A stretch of DNA of 48,294 bases from Pilaira anomala. Taxonomy: Eukaryota; Mucoromycota; Mucoromycetes; Mucorales; Mucoraceae. A model generated the notes under the pieces. That model was given only the letters and a program-made list of their open reading frames with translations. It was not told the DNA's origin and searched no databases. How positions within the stretch are numbered: position 1 is the first letter of the stretch; each line of letters opens with the position of its first letter. Location: NCBI GenBank assembly GCA_025716855.1, contig JAIXMQ010000120.1, forward strand, positions 1-48,294, read 5' to 3'. Shown piece after piece: positions 10,621 through 22,700 of the stretch. A program made the position numbers and the translations under genes.

Positions 10621-11808
10621 TACTTCTACCTGATGTCTGAAGAAGAACTTGATCTGTGCAGGACGCAACACACCAGATCTAGATATCGTGTGATAGATAT
10701 CTGTCACTTGTTCTTCAACTTCACCTTCATCTTCTTCATCTTCAGTTCGGTAAAAAGCACGAATATACGATCCACGAGGCTTAGATACATTTGGCTCTTC
10801 TGACTTATACATATCACCAAATACGGTCAGCTTTAAAAACTTTACGATCTTGTTTGTGACGAAAGTATTTACCAGACCATGGGTATTTGATTGTATTTTA
10901 AAAGCCTGACTGTTACCGAAATCTTGACAGGTATACATCTTCTTATAGAACTCCAACAGACAAGAAAAATAAACCGATCCCATAGTAGATTCAGGAATGA
11001 GCTTGATATTTTTTACTGTTATAGGAGGGAGAATTTCAAACCCATAAGACACAGTATGGCTATTTCTGCAAGATAGATTATCATCAAGTGAAAAACGTTC
11101 TAAAGCATCGTTGTACTCTTCAGCTAGGAGTTCTTTCAAAGCCTTGTATCCATGAATATCAACACCAAGAAACATTCTTTTTATTTTCAATGTATTTTCA
11201 GGATCCAAAATATCTTGAGGTAAAGAATTGAAATAGTCTTGAGTATGTACAGTTTTCATGAATTGTTTCAAATACGTATATTCTACACAATCCTTTCTAT
11301 TTGTACGAATATTTTTGATATCACAGTTGTATCTTTCAAAGTTGAATACCCAGCTACTTGGACCTGGACCATAATCCAAAAGAGTATCACGCAAATGCAA
11401 ATGAAAATGCATATTTGACACCATTAATGCTTCGTTTTCATAAACCGACACAAACTCTTTCACAAACGTAGATATATAGCTATGCATTTTATCTACTTCT
11501 AAAAATGAGATAGTAGGACTTGATAAATATCTAGTTGCTTCTACAAAATTCATCCAGTGCTTGTAATACTTGTCAGTAAGATTCAACTTGAGTAAGTAAG
11601 GTGACATAGCCAATGTCCAAGTTTTGAATTCATCAGATTTCATACGAGAAAATCCTGTCTCTATCTTTTTCGAAATTGCAGCACCATCATAACCAAACGG
11701 AAGAACAAAATCTGTGGATTGACCTTTTTTTTTCATTTGACCCAGAACTGACTTTTTAAGAAGAGGTTCCTTGATGCCAAAATTAATACCTTTTTCATAA
11801 TCAGTCCA
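10621..11808 (-). pseudogene. Plavaka/tnp2-like transposase remnant G2
   Basis: A single open stretch reads from 11808 to 10621 on the minus strand. It starts mid-gene at WTDYEKGIN, where CACTA element A has replaced the 5' part. It includes GFSRMKSDEFKTWTL and WVFNFERYN (the FERxN motif of fungal tnp2 proteins), an unrecognised middle, and a C-terminal domain with an acidic EDEEDEGEVEE tract and IKFFFRHQVEV. Element H cuts it off at the C-terminus. It is homologous to G1 (5757-7504) but clearly a different copy. The open frame upstream to 11982 is only translation of element A's terminal repeats. Length is about 396 codons, roughly half of a normal tnp2 protein. Confidence 0.75.
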
Positions 11809-12110
11809 CACTATGGCGGATTCCTTGGATACTATTCGACTAAACTTGTTGGCAAAACGAACAAATTTTACATATAAATACTTGTTTGAGAAATAGCACT
11901 GCTCAATTTTTGGACCAACAAGTTTGTTGGAAAATTTAACAAGTTTATTGTTGGAAATGCGACAAGTCCGTTCGTAAAACAAACAAGTCTTTTGTTCTTT
12001 TTGTTAACAAGTATTGACGTTAAACCAACAAGTTCTTTGTTCGTTTTGTTAACAAATATTTACGTTAAACCAACAAGTGTCTTGTTCTTTTTGTTACCTC
12101 AGTTGTTCAT
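11809..12110. repeat. Left terminus and subterminal repeats of element A
   Basis: The 14-bp TIR is followed by repeated AACTTGTTGG/CCAACAAGT words. At 11990-12105 a tandem repeat of about 55 bp (TTTTGTTAACAA..ACGTTAAACCAACAAGT) occurs about twice. Such clustered short repeats in both orientations are the usual transposase binding region of CACTA elements. Confidence 0.8.
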
Positions 12111-12119
12111 AAAACAGCA

Positions 12120-12125
12120 TTTATA

Positions 12126-12159
<34 letters not shown>

Positions 12160-12290
12160 TTTTTTACGTATAAAAATTAATTTATTATTTGAATTTTACT
12201 TTTATTTAATTATACAATATCGTTTATAGTCATAGATACTTTGGGTCATGAGCAATTTATATATATATATATATACATTATGTTTATTCA
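12120..12290. repeat. TA microsatellites and poly(T)
   Basis: Two (TA)n runs (about 12124-12142 and 12257-12275) flank a run of 23 T. This is simple sequence inside element A with no gene. Confidence 0.8.
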
Positions 12291-12519
12291 TACCTCGTCA
12301 ATAGCATTTATACATCAATGTTTCTTATAAATATATAGGCCAAATTCTCAAATATCATTCATACTCTCTACCAGATTTACCAAAACTTCAACTTTATAAA
12401 AAATACCTACTCGCTTATTTCCAACACATGTGTTTCTTCAAGACAGCTTATTAGATTACTTGGGCAAAATGTAGAATCAAAAACTGATTGATTGGAAGGT
12501 CAAGATGAATTTAAAAAAA

Positions 12520-12800
12520 AAAGTCAGTAATGTAAGCCTGCGTAATAATATCAATTCAAGTGACACTTACTTCAATTCAGAAATGACCAATGTAAGTGTA
12601 ATAACAAAATACAGATACATTTAGGAGGGAAACCGAAAGAAAAAAACAAAAAAGGACAACCTAAAAAAAAGTCAGTTATGTAAAGCAGTGAATCAATTTC
12701 CATGCATGTGACACTTACTTCAATCCTGAATTGGCCAGTATATCCGATTAAGAGAACAACCTAAAATATACATACACATTTACCAAAAAGACTCCAAAAA
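12520..12800. repeat. Diverged tandem duplication, about 145 bp
   Basis: Two units start at about 12520 and 12664 (AAGTCAGTWATGTAA..GTGACACTTACTTCAATYC..ACAACCTAAAA). The surrounding 12290-13750 is non-coding sequence of element A with many A-runs, and nothing else was recognised in it. Confidence 0.6.
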
Positions 12801-13754
12801 AAAAAAAAAAAATAGACATTCATCAAATGGACCCTAAAAAAAAACATGACACCAAAGTAGACATATAAGAGAAAACCTGGTATTCAATCCTGTACTAAAG
12901 TGTCCAAGAAGTAAGAACAATAGTCAAAAACTCGATGACCATATTTACACCTTGAAAAAAAAAAAGAAACCCTTGATAAGCAGTGTTCTAAGGAAAAGCA
13001 TCTAAGTAAAAGAATGGATAATATAGAATATGTATAATACCCAAACACACCAAAAAAAAAAGGGTATTCCGGTTAAGCTATTCTAAAAGAAGGTCTTTAA
13101 AGAAAGAATATCGATCCGATTCTGACAGACTACACAATAGAGGTTGAATAAATTCATTAATTCTTACATAAACTGAAGAAAAAGAACCCAAAAAAAAAAA
13201 AACTTACAAGTTAACCTCGACACAAGGCTATTGAACAATAGGTAAGCATACATTTCCACAAAAAAGAAAAAGCTATGTCAGCAGACACTTTGAATCCAAA
13301 AAGTGACGCAGTACAGTGTTTCATTCTTTAGAGGTGATTCTGGAGTTCCCAGTTGATGAGTCAGCTAAAGTAGATTTCGAATTAGAATGAAACCAGGTAA
13401 CAATAGACCAATAAGACAAGTAACCAATAAGTAACTAAAATTGTTACCATTATATACCGGGGGTGGTTATACGTAAGTCAACTCCATTATAAAAGACCCT
13501 TATTTTGAAGAGTCTGTCAAGATCTAACAAAAAAAAAAAAAGATCTTGTCAAGTGCTAGAAAAAAAAAAGATGACTTAATTAGATGAGCAATTGTCTTTC
13601 CAGAAAAAAATATTACATTGGTGGTTGTTTACGATTTCCTCGGTAGTAAGATTTCAGTAAAGTCATTAATTGAAAGGTGATTGCGTACAAAAAAAAAAAG
13701 AAAAAAAGAAAAAAGACGACAATTCAAGTCTAAAAATTTTTTATTTAAAAGTGA

Positions 13755-14915
13755 CTATTTTTTTTGTCTTTTACTCTGACGTGTTCGGGTTGCACGTTTT
13801 TTCTTGGCAGGTAAAGGTTTGACCATGTCTTCTACTTCATTACTACTGTCATCATCTCTGGCAATAACTCTTTTTTTTTGTATGACACGACTACGAGGTG
13901 GAGGGAGAAGGAGGAGAGCGAGGAACAAAAGAAGGAGATAAAGGAAGAGGGAATAAAGAGAGAGTAGTGAATTCTCGGTCATAGTCATACATGTCATAAA
14001 AGTCATCGCCGCAATTCAAGTTGACAAAGTCAGAAGATGGTCTTTCTTCTCTCAAAGCTTCAGCATTGACTTGCATGTCACTATAAAAAAAAAAGGTAAC
14101 GTTTAATGCCTGAGAAAAAAAAAGAAGTAATATATTTTACTTACGTGAAAGCAGAAGAGCCACTTGACCCAGTATCTTTATTGTTGACAGCAGCTTCATT
14201 CCTAGATCGGTTACTTCTATGCTTATGTGTCTCAGATAAAAGAAGACGAGCTGCCCAAGAATCTTGGCATCTTGAAAGAGGAAACCCGTGTTGAGCTGCA
14301 GCTTTTTCAAGCTTATAGCAGTATCTTGAGGTTATTTCAGAGGAAACTTTGGACCAAACAGGTAAAACCACTGACTTGTTTTTACTCTTCAGTTCTTTGT
14401 AAATTTCATCTACCATATCATCATGTATTTTTCTAGCTACTGTCTTGAGAATTCTGTATTCTTGTTTATTTCTTTCGTCATCAATTCGAAGACCAGTAAC
14501 ATCTCTTTCCTTGTTGAAATGATTGATAAGACCAAGTAAACGCAAAAGAGGACCAGGATACGAATTTGGGTAAGTACTATCAAAGGCTTTTGTTACTTCC
14601 TCAAGTACTTTAGGAATGTCACGTTTGCCTAACAAGTCAGGGTTCAAAGGGTTGGCAGTACCATTTTCTCTTGCTTTTAATAAGATAAAAGAAAAATTAG
14701 TAAAAAAAAATAAAAAAATAAAATCTGTATTTAATACCTTGAGTGCTTGCTTCAACAAGCTCATTATTGATAGTATTATCAGCGGATGAAAAAGAGGGTG
14801 CCAATAATCTAATCAAGTCCTTGAATAAAACGTTTTGATGGTCAAACTTTTCGTTCAAGCTATTAATTTCTTTTTCTAATTTGGTAATTCTGAAAAGTGC
14901 AGTTTGGTTGTTCAT
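13755..14915 (-). CDS. CACTA accessory protein (element A), three exons
   Basis: Exons are 14915-14738, 14673-14145 and 14080 onward. The introns are GTATTAA..AAAAG and GTAAGT..TATAG. Read in frame, the gene gives 298 codons and stops at TAG 13893-13891. The N-terminus is a predicted coiled coil (about residues 8-40). The middle is a charged helical domain with VARKIHDDMVDEIYKEL and a Cys/Trp motif RCQDSWAARLLL. Downstream of the stop, another frame continues to 13755 with a basic nuclear-localisation-like end (KKKRATRTRQSKRQKK) that looks like the true C-terminus, so a one-base frameshift near 13895-13990 is likely. It is divergent from the transposase gene. A TnpA-like DNA-binding partner is inference only. 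No known domain recognised. Confidence 0.65.
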
Positions 14916-15020
14916 GTTTAAAAAAAATATAAAGATTTTTAATAAAAGAAATGTACAAATAAAATTTCTTGTTCCTTAAATATTCAAACGATATTCATTT
15001 TTTTTTTCTTTTTCTTTTTT

Positions 15021-15065
<45 letters not shown>

Positions 15066-15700
15066 CGTCAAATTATCATGTCCGTGCGTAAATGGCCGAA
15101 ATACCGATGAGCCGAACCAATTATTTCTCGTTACTTATACTCATATCTGAGTAAGAAAAAGATTAAGCGTTTTTACTGGTAGTTGGTTAGATAGATACCG
15201 CAGTAAAATATATTTAGATTAGTAAGGAACCGGTAATATATTTCTACCAAAATATGTTATCAAATAGAATTGTAACTCTTAGTTTTAAAAAAGGAAAGTA
15301 AATAATTTAGCCATAGTTTATGTATTTGTAAATTTTTAAAACAACAAATCAAACGTGTATGTATATCGATATCTCACTATTGCACCAATAGAAGGTACTA
15401 CGATCAAGTTTACCCGCAGTATCCATTACATATAACATTATGTCATTTTTAATTTTAAACTGATCAAAGATATTCCCAAAAAAAAAGAAAAATATATCCA
15501 ATACTCTTGATTGTATGCCATTTATATTACAAATTCACAAAAGAGAACACCCGAATAGAAAAAAAAAAACGGATAATATATCCAATACGGTTGATTTTAT
15601 GTTTTTTGGATTATAAATCTTGAAAAAAAAAAAAGTATAAAGAAGAACAAAAAAAAAAAGCAATATATTTTCATCATTATTTTATAACTTACCTTTTATT
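14916..15700. promoter_or_regulatory. Divergent intergenic region of element A
   Basis: This is the 785-base space between the two start codons. It contains a T-rich tract (about 14998-15060, over 50 T) next to the accessory gene and several A-runs next to the transposase start. No gene was found. It presumably holds both promoters; no TATA box can be assigned with confidence. Confidence 0.5.
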
Positions 15701-16716
15701 ATGCCTACTCCACGTATTTACAATAAACACACTTGTTCTTGTGGTATGCCTTTTTCCACTTTACGCTTGCTTAACAGTCATTACCAGTTGTACCCAAGTC
15801 ATAAAATAATTGACGATGACATTGTTATGGAAGAAACTGAGTCCTATATTCCATCCAGCATTACTCGTAAGTTGTTTTACCAATTCTTATCCATATATTT
15901 CTAAAACAGTTATTCTAAAATAATGTGTCAATTTTTTAGCTTTATCAACTGAGTCAGTACCTTACCATTCATCATTTACTTTTGAAGAAGGCCATGGTGA
16001 AAAACATGTATACAATTTTGGTGCAGATCCTAGTTTTGATGAAACTGAACTTAATAGTATTAAGTTCATGGAAATCATTGAAACTTTTGGAATATCAAGA
16101 GAGGCTTCAAGAGAGTTAATTTATCTTTTTAGAACAATACTTCGAAACAATTTGAAAGGTGCAGAGTTTAAGAATGGTAAGCTAATAAAAAAAAAAATTA
16201 ATAGGTGTTTAACATGAATTACATAATTAGGAAAAATACCTTCCACCATTCTGTTTCAAGATACTCTGGAAAGAAGACTAGCAGAAAAGGTAAAAGTTCG
16301 TAGTCACCTATATGATATTTGTCCAAATGGTTGCCGATTATATCAAAAGAACGACGAAGATACCTTGACTTGCAGTAGCTGTAATCAACCAAGATATTCA
16401 AGCTCTATCACCAAAAAACCTTCCAGACAAATGAAGATGATGTCTATTGGCGATCGGATTGCAGCTGTCTTGGCTAATGACCGATTCAGGGAGCTGATGA
16501 AGTATAGGCACAATTACCAATATGAGGAAAATGTGTCCAAGGATTACTTTGACGGCGAAGAGTACAAGTCTCTTAAGGCTAGTACAGACTTCTTTTCCTC
16601 TGAAGATGACGTCGCGATCGCCTTGTTTTTTGATGGATTCCAGCCTGGAAAAGCTTCTACTGGTGACAAGCTCTCCATCTTACATGTTGTGAATCTGAAT
16701 TTTCCTCCAGAATACA

Positions 16717-16751
<35 letters not shown>

Positions 16752-17142
16752 AGTAAGCAACTTAATAACTGAATAATTATTATAACAGATTCCAAAATGA
16801 GTACATGTTCCAGCTTGCAATCTTACCTGGCCCGAATTCTCCCAAGGATCTCGATTCTTTCTTGAAACCAATCGTTGATGAATTCAAAGACCTTAGCAAC
16901 CACGGTCTTTTGATTAGACGAAATGGTGAAGAAGTATGCAAAGCAAGAGTGAATCTAGTTATTGCAACTGGTGACATTCCTGCTGCTGCTTCATTAGCGC
17001 ATCATACTGGACACATGAGTAGAAACGGGTGTAGATTCTGTCGTATTGTGACAAAACGTGTCGATAGTCGTACCTGCTATCTTGATATGAATGCTCCTTT
17101 GCGTGATAAAAGTGATTTCATAAGTGGGGGTGATTTTTTTGT

Positions 17143-17183
<41 letters not shown>

Positions 17184-18830
17184 TAAAAATTTAACAACTT
17201 TTTTTTTTATAGAATAATGGAATTACTATAGAACCTTTGTTTTCCTCGCTTCCTACTTTCCAACATCCTACCTGTTACGCTCTTGAGGAACTTCATGCCG
17301 TGGGCCAGGGTGTAGCCAAGCACATATATGAACTGGTTACTGTTTCCATGAACAAATCTTACAACAAAGCCATCCCTCTCAAATATGCACCAACTCCAGA
17401 AGAATTAGATGAAGAAGAAATTACATCAGCTGCTGACTGGCCATATACATTTGAAATACCTAAAGACAAATTAATTGAAATAGGTAAACTTATTGAAATG
17501 TCAAGATCAACTGTACCTTCATCTTTTTCTTCAAAATGGGAAAATCCGATTGAGCAAAGTGGTGGAAATCGTGGTGTAGACTGGATTGACTTTTTGCTCT
17601 ATATGGTTCCTACGGTATTTATTCCTGTTCTTACCAACAATAACGCAAAAAAGCCACTATTACTTCTTACCAAGGCGTGTGCAGTTGCTTTAAAATGGAG
17701 AATCACTCGGGATGATTTATCAATGATGAAAAAGTAAGTTATTAACGACCAAAAAAAAACATTATATGTATGTCTTACCGTTATTATAAAACTAACTTTT
17801 TTTTTTTGAAAACATAAAGTGCACTCAAACAATGGAATATTTTTTTGTTAAACGAAATTAGTAATAAACGGATCCAGCCTGGTGTCTTGAAGCCTGTACA
17901 GCACTATTTGACTCATATCCCATATATGATTGAAAAGCAAGGTGTATTGAAGGCGTATTCAGGAAGATCAATGGAAAGAACGATTGGTAGATATAAGAAA
18001 ATGATCAAGTCTAAAGTAGATGCTGGTGCCAATGCCGGTAATGTTCTTGAAAGATTTACTATATATGGATATGTTAATAGTATGAATGTGAATATTATTA
18101 AAACACTTGACCTTTTGGAACCAAAGCAGTATACAACAAACAGTTTTATCTCCCTAGATCAACATGATAAAACTGCACCTCAGCTTTGGTCACCACTCTC
18201 ACAGCATTCACTCTCATCTTTACCTTCAGGTGTATCCATGCTTCAAATGACAACTGCTGTAAAGAAACTATACCAACGAATCTACTCTGTGCCCGATAAT
18301 ATGTCCATTACTTTCGATGATGCTATTATCAACGTTGCTGGTCGTGCTTGGTTCAATAACTATACCTATACCTCTACGTTGTACAAAGACCACATCAACG
18401 AAAGAAGAAGAGGTAATAATTACGTTATGTTTGCCGCCTCTCATATGAAGTAAGTTTGACTATTGTTGCATATCTTGTCCTATTACTAAAACTTTTTTTT
18501 TTTTTTAGCAATGCCAATCGAGTTGTCACCCAATTATACGTTGGATCCATAACTTTCTTTTTTGAAACTTCTTTTGATAATAATAAGGAATTTCTTGTGT
18601 TGCTTGATGTTGCAGAAGCTCATGGCGTGGTTGAATACGACAAATTCATGCCTAAGGTTGTTTTACGTCGCCCAGGTCATCACAAATATGTTGTTTGTCG
18701 CTTTGACGATATTGTCTGTAATGTAGGATTAGTTAGATTCAACAAGTCTGAAAGACATTACAAAGTTATCTCTCACCATATTTTTAAAGAGCTTTTGGAC
18801 TCCAAAATGGGTAACGCAAGAAACCTGTAA
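15701..18830 (+). CDS. CACTA tnp2-type transposase, element A, 904 aa
   Basis: The seven exons are 15701-15866, 15940-16176, 16231-16717, 16789-17140, 17213-17733, 17820-18449 and 18509-18830. All introns are GT..AG, and the joined frame of 905 codons is open. In order it has: a degenerate Cys/His finger (CSCGMPFSTLRLLNSH); a zinc-binding CPNGCRLY..CSSCNQPRY region; the tnp2 core (Transposase_21) with ALFFDGF, LAILPGPNSPKDLDSFL, VIATGDIPAAASLAHHTGH and GCRFC; then ALEELHAVGQGVAKHIYEL. Asp in FFDGF and TGDIPA are candidate catalytic residues. It would cut CACTATGG ends in the nucleus. Introns carry long A- or T-runs. No lesion was found, so the gene may be active. Confidence 0.88.
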
Positions 18831-19470
18831 AAAAAAAAAAAAAAAAAAAAAAAACTTTCCCCCATGTACATACATACGTACTTTATTTAGACTGACGTAA
18901 TAAAATCTTTTTTTTTATTTTTAACTTTTCCTCAATTATCAATTTGCTTTATATTTCTTGTTTATATTTGTTTCGGTCTTTTTTTCCATAACGCCTGCTT
19001 TTCTTTACAACTTGAAAACTACCGAGATCTATTTGTTCAAGATCCTTTTTTTTTCGACATTCATTTTTTTTTCAAGATCTATTTTTTTACAAGTCAACTT
19101 TTTTCGTTTTATTTTCTTTGTTACATAAAATATATATGATAGCCTATTCCTACTATATTAAACGTTATAGAGACTATATAAACTTACAAAATATAACAAT
19201 TTATTCTCATACACTGTTTTACCATTTAAGCTCACTGACTATAGTCTAAACCAACATATATATTAAGAGACGAATTATTTATTTTCGATAATATTAAACA
19301 GAGTTATAAAATATCAGATTGGTTCGAATATGTATATATATATATCGATTCGACCTGTCATGAAGAATTCGTCATGTAATATGCTTTAATATTTTTTTTT
19401 TTTCTTCCGAAGATATTTAATATAGTAAATTCTATTTCTTTTCAAAAAAATACATAAGTGAAAAATAAAC
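18831..19470. other. Non-coding right part of element A
   Basis: AT-rich sequence downstream of the transposase stop, with a run of about 22 A at 18830-18854 and a (TA)n run near 19330-19344. AATAAAA (about 18898) could be a poly(A) signal. No gene. Confidence 0.5.
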
Positions 19471-19700
19471 CAACAAGTAAACCAACAATAAAGTAACAAA
19501 CAACAAGTAACTTGTTTAATTTGTCACCGAAGTTGTCTGGTACCAACAAGTAATTCTTTTTTTTTTTTTTTTGACCAGTATAATTTTTAAAAACTAAAAA
19601 CACTTGCTCGCATTTCCAACAAACTAGGTGATAATACCAACTATTTTTGTTTGTTCTGTTAACAAACTTGTTTGAGTCCAACAATTAATCCGCCATAGTG
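19471..19700. repeat. Right subterminal repeats and terminus of element A
   Basis: Repeated AACAAGT/ACTTGTT words match the left end in inverted orientation (for example TTGTTGGAAATGCG occurs in both ends). It finishes with AATCCGCCATAGTG at 19687-19700. Confidence 0.8.
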
Positions 19701-22700
19701 TTGCGTTGTTGTTGGTTTATCTGATAACATTTCATTTATATTGTCATCATCATCTGAAGAAAAAACCGATTTTTTTTCTTCATTATTACTATTTCCACTT
19801 TTTACTTCTTCATTTTTATTCAAATTAAAAGAGCTATCTCCACTGAATCTATTTTCAGAACTTTCAATTGATTTCGATTCCATCTCATTATCTTCTATTC
19901 CATCATTACTGAGTCTTTCAACCTCATCTGTTATTTCCATTTCACTTTCATTATTACTTTGTATAGGATCCTCATATATAGACGATTGCCTTGATGAAGG
20001 TGGGCTCATAAGTGTATTATCATTATATCCTTGATCAGATCCGTCAAATTCATTATGTTGAGCTTCATTTACTACACCAGAAGCATGATCCCCACCAGTA
20101 TTACTTGTAAAGATAGTGGGTTGACTTCATGTAGCTACAGAGGGAGCTGGGTCCTCTGAAAAATCATAATACTCCATCATATCATTTTCTTCTTCTTGAA
20201 TAGGTAGTTCGGAACGAGAAATCACATGTGTACCATCTCCCCCACGACCACTACGTGTTGAAGTAACCGCTTTAACTTCTCTACGAGACACCGTAGGGCT
20301 ATACCAAGACACCTCAGGCTTATCACCGTTTGCATGTTTTAGGCGGTCTTTATGAATTAAAGAGTCTAATCTTCTACCCTCAATTGTTTCAAGTCTACAT
20401 GTCCCAAACTCATCAAATACTTCTGTTACGATAAATGGCCCTTGAAATTTGGGTTCTAAAGCGAACTTTCCTTCGTGAGTAATCATAACCATGTCACCTA
20501 CTTCATACGATACCGGCTTGATTAGGGCATCCCATCTTTCTTTGTCTTTTTGACCCTTTGCCTTCAACTTTGCTTCCGCAGCGGCACGATGTTGACCTAA
20601 ATTCTGTAGCTCTCTAGCAGTAAGATCAGCAACAGTACGAGGGTCCTGATAAGATTCTTTTGTAATAAACGGCAGAGATGCGTCGCCTGGGAGCTTTGGT
20701 TCACGACCATACACCAAAAAATATGGCGAATAACCAGTAGTTGAGTTGACAGTAACACGCGTAGCCCATAAGGAAACGTCCACAAACTCATCCCAACGAT
20801 GAATACCGCCTTGAACATACTTACGCAACATGTTCTTGATGGTACCGTTGTACCGCTCTACCTTTGAATTGCTACGGGGATGGAAAGCCGATGTAAGCTT
20901 GTGAGTTGAACCTATTCGTTTAACATACTCTTCAACAAGGCCACTGCAAAAATTTGCACCACGATCCGTTACTATTTCAACAGGGCAACCAAACTTGACC
21001 ACTATCTCTTCATAGATAAAGTTAGCTACAGCTTCCTTAGATGCAACAGGTAGAGCCTTGGCAATTGGCCAATTAGTAGCGTAATCAACAGCGGTGATTA
21101 ACCATTTATTCCCGTTTACCGTCAAAGAAAGTTCACCGATAAAATCAATATGCCATCTTTCAAAAGCATGTGGTATTGACAAAGGATGCAGTTCATCTTG
21201 ATGAGCTGTAGTTTTACGACTGTTCAATTGACACCAGGGACAAGTCTTGATCCACGCTTCCACATCAGCACGCATTTTAGGCCACCAGTAACGATCACGG
21301 AAAAGAAGAAACAATTTCTTGATACCGGTATGGCCAAAACCTTCGTGATATTTAGATACAAGATCAGCACGATCTGATAAAGGCACGAATTTGACTTCCT
21401 TCTCTACTAACACCTTGTCTTGACCCATATACTTCACTTTTCTGAACACCATATTGTTACCCACAGTAAAAAGATGTTTTTCTTTTATCAAATGGTTCTT
21501 GAGATCCTTATCTGCTATCTTCTCATAACGATCATCCAAATACAGTAAAGGCCAATCATGACGAAATTCAGGTGCTAAATGATCAAGGGCAGCATACAAA
21601 TAATTAGGCTCCAGTGTTTCAACATCTTGTACACCGTCATTTACAAAGTTAATATCATCTTTAGGAGGTATACGTGAGAGAGCATCCGCTACTGTGTTAT
21701 CGATACCAGGTTTGTATTGAATATTAGGTGCATATAACTCTAGTTCTGAGATCCATCGAACCAATCTTGAAGTAGGGTTAGACTTGTTACGGAAATACAC
21801 CAAGGGATTGTGATCAGTATATATGATAAATCCAGCTGAGCAGCCTTCTATAAAACATCTCCAAACACGTAGAGCGTGAACTATACCAATTAATTCTCTC
21901 TCTTGTGCAGCAAAACGTTATTCCTCCCTCGAAAGTTTCTTGAATTCATAAGCTACTGGATGCCAAGTAGAATAATTTCCATATGGACGTTTAAAACTAG
22001 TACCTTGATGATGACCAACAGAAGGCTGTAACAGAACACCACCTACACCATAGTCACTTGAATCAGTTTCAATTACGAATGGCATAGACATATCCGGTAT
22101 TTGCAGTACAGGTGACGAAGTAAGCGCAGATTTTATTTTTTGAAAACTATCTTCACAAGCAGGTGTCCAAGTGATAGCCCTTTTCTTAGCACCAGTCCCA
22201 GCAGTGAGTTCAGTCAAAGGTGCGGCCATGGAAGAAAAACCGGGTATAAATCGACGGTAGTGTTGACTTAATCCAACAAATTGTCTGACCTCTTGTACAT
22301 TAGTAGGTTTAGGCCAATTTTGTACAGCTTGAATTTTGGTAGGTGAAGGAGAGATACCTTCAGAAGAAATCTCGAAACCTAAAAAAGATAACTTACGCTG
22401 AGAAAAGTTACACTTTTTCTTGTTAACAACTAGCTTTTCTTGTTTAAAACGATCCAATACCAGTTGAACATGCTGTTTATGTTCCTCTTCTGTCTTGCTA
22501 AAGATGCAGACATCGTCAAGATATACCAACACAAACTTATCAATCATATCACCAAGTAAGGTGTTCATCCAAGTTTGAAAAGAGGGGGGTGCATTTGAAA
22601 GACCAAAAGGTAAGACCAAAAATTCATACTTTCCATATCTAGTATTGAATGCTGTTTTAGGTATATCAGATTCTTTAATTGGAATTTGATGGTATCCACT

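Larger units (their letters stand above)
11809..19700 (+). mobile_element. Full-length CACTA (En/Spm-type) element A
   Basis: The termini are perfect inverted repeats CACTATGGCGGATT (11809-11822; complement at 19687-19700). Both ends carry many short subterminal repeats built on ACAAGT/ACTTGT. Inside are a divergent gene pair: an accessory gene on the minus strand (13755-14915) and a seven-exon tnp2 gene on the plus strand (15701-18830). The element is 7892 bp. The flanking triplets differ (CCA at the left, TTG at the right), and the left flank is a tnp2 remnant whereas the right flank is Gypsy element D, so no target duplication exists. Confidence 0.9.

Noticed and set aside
11809..11982. 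N-terminal 58 residues of the minus-strand open frame at 10603-11982
   Set aside because: This is translation of the terminal and subterminal repeats of element A. The real tnp2 fragment begins at 11808.
19741..20034. Ser/Leu-rich plus-strand open frame
   Set aside because: It is the opposite strand of the acidic Gypsy D tail.
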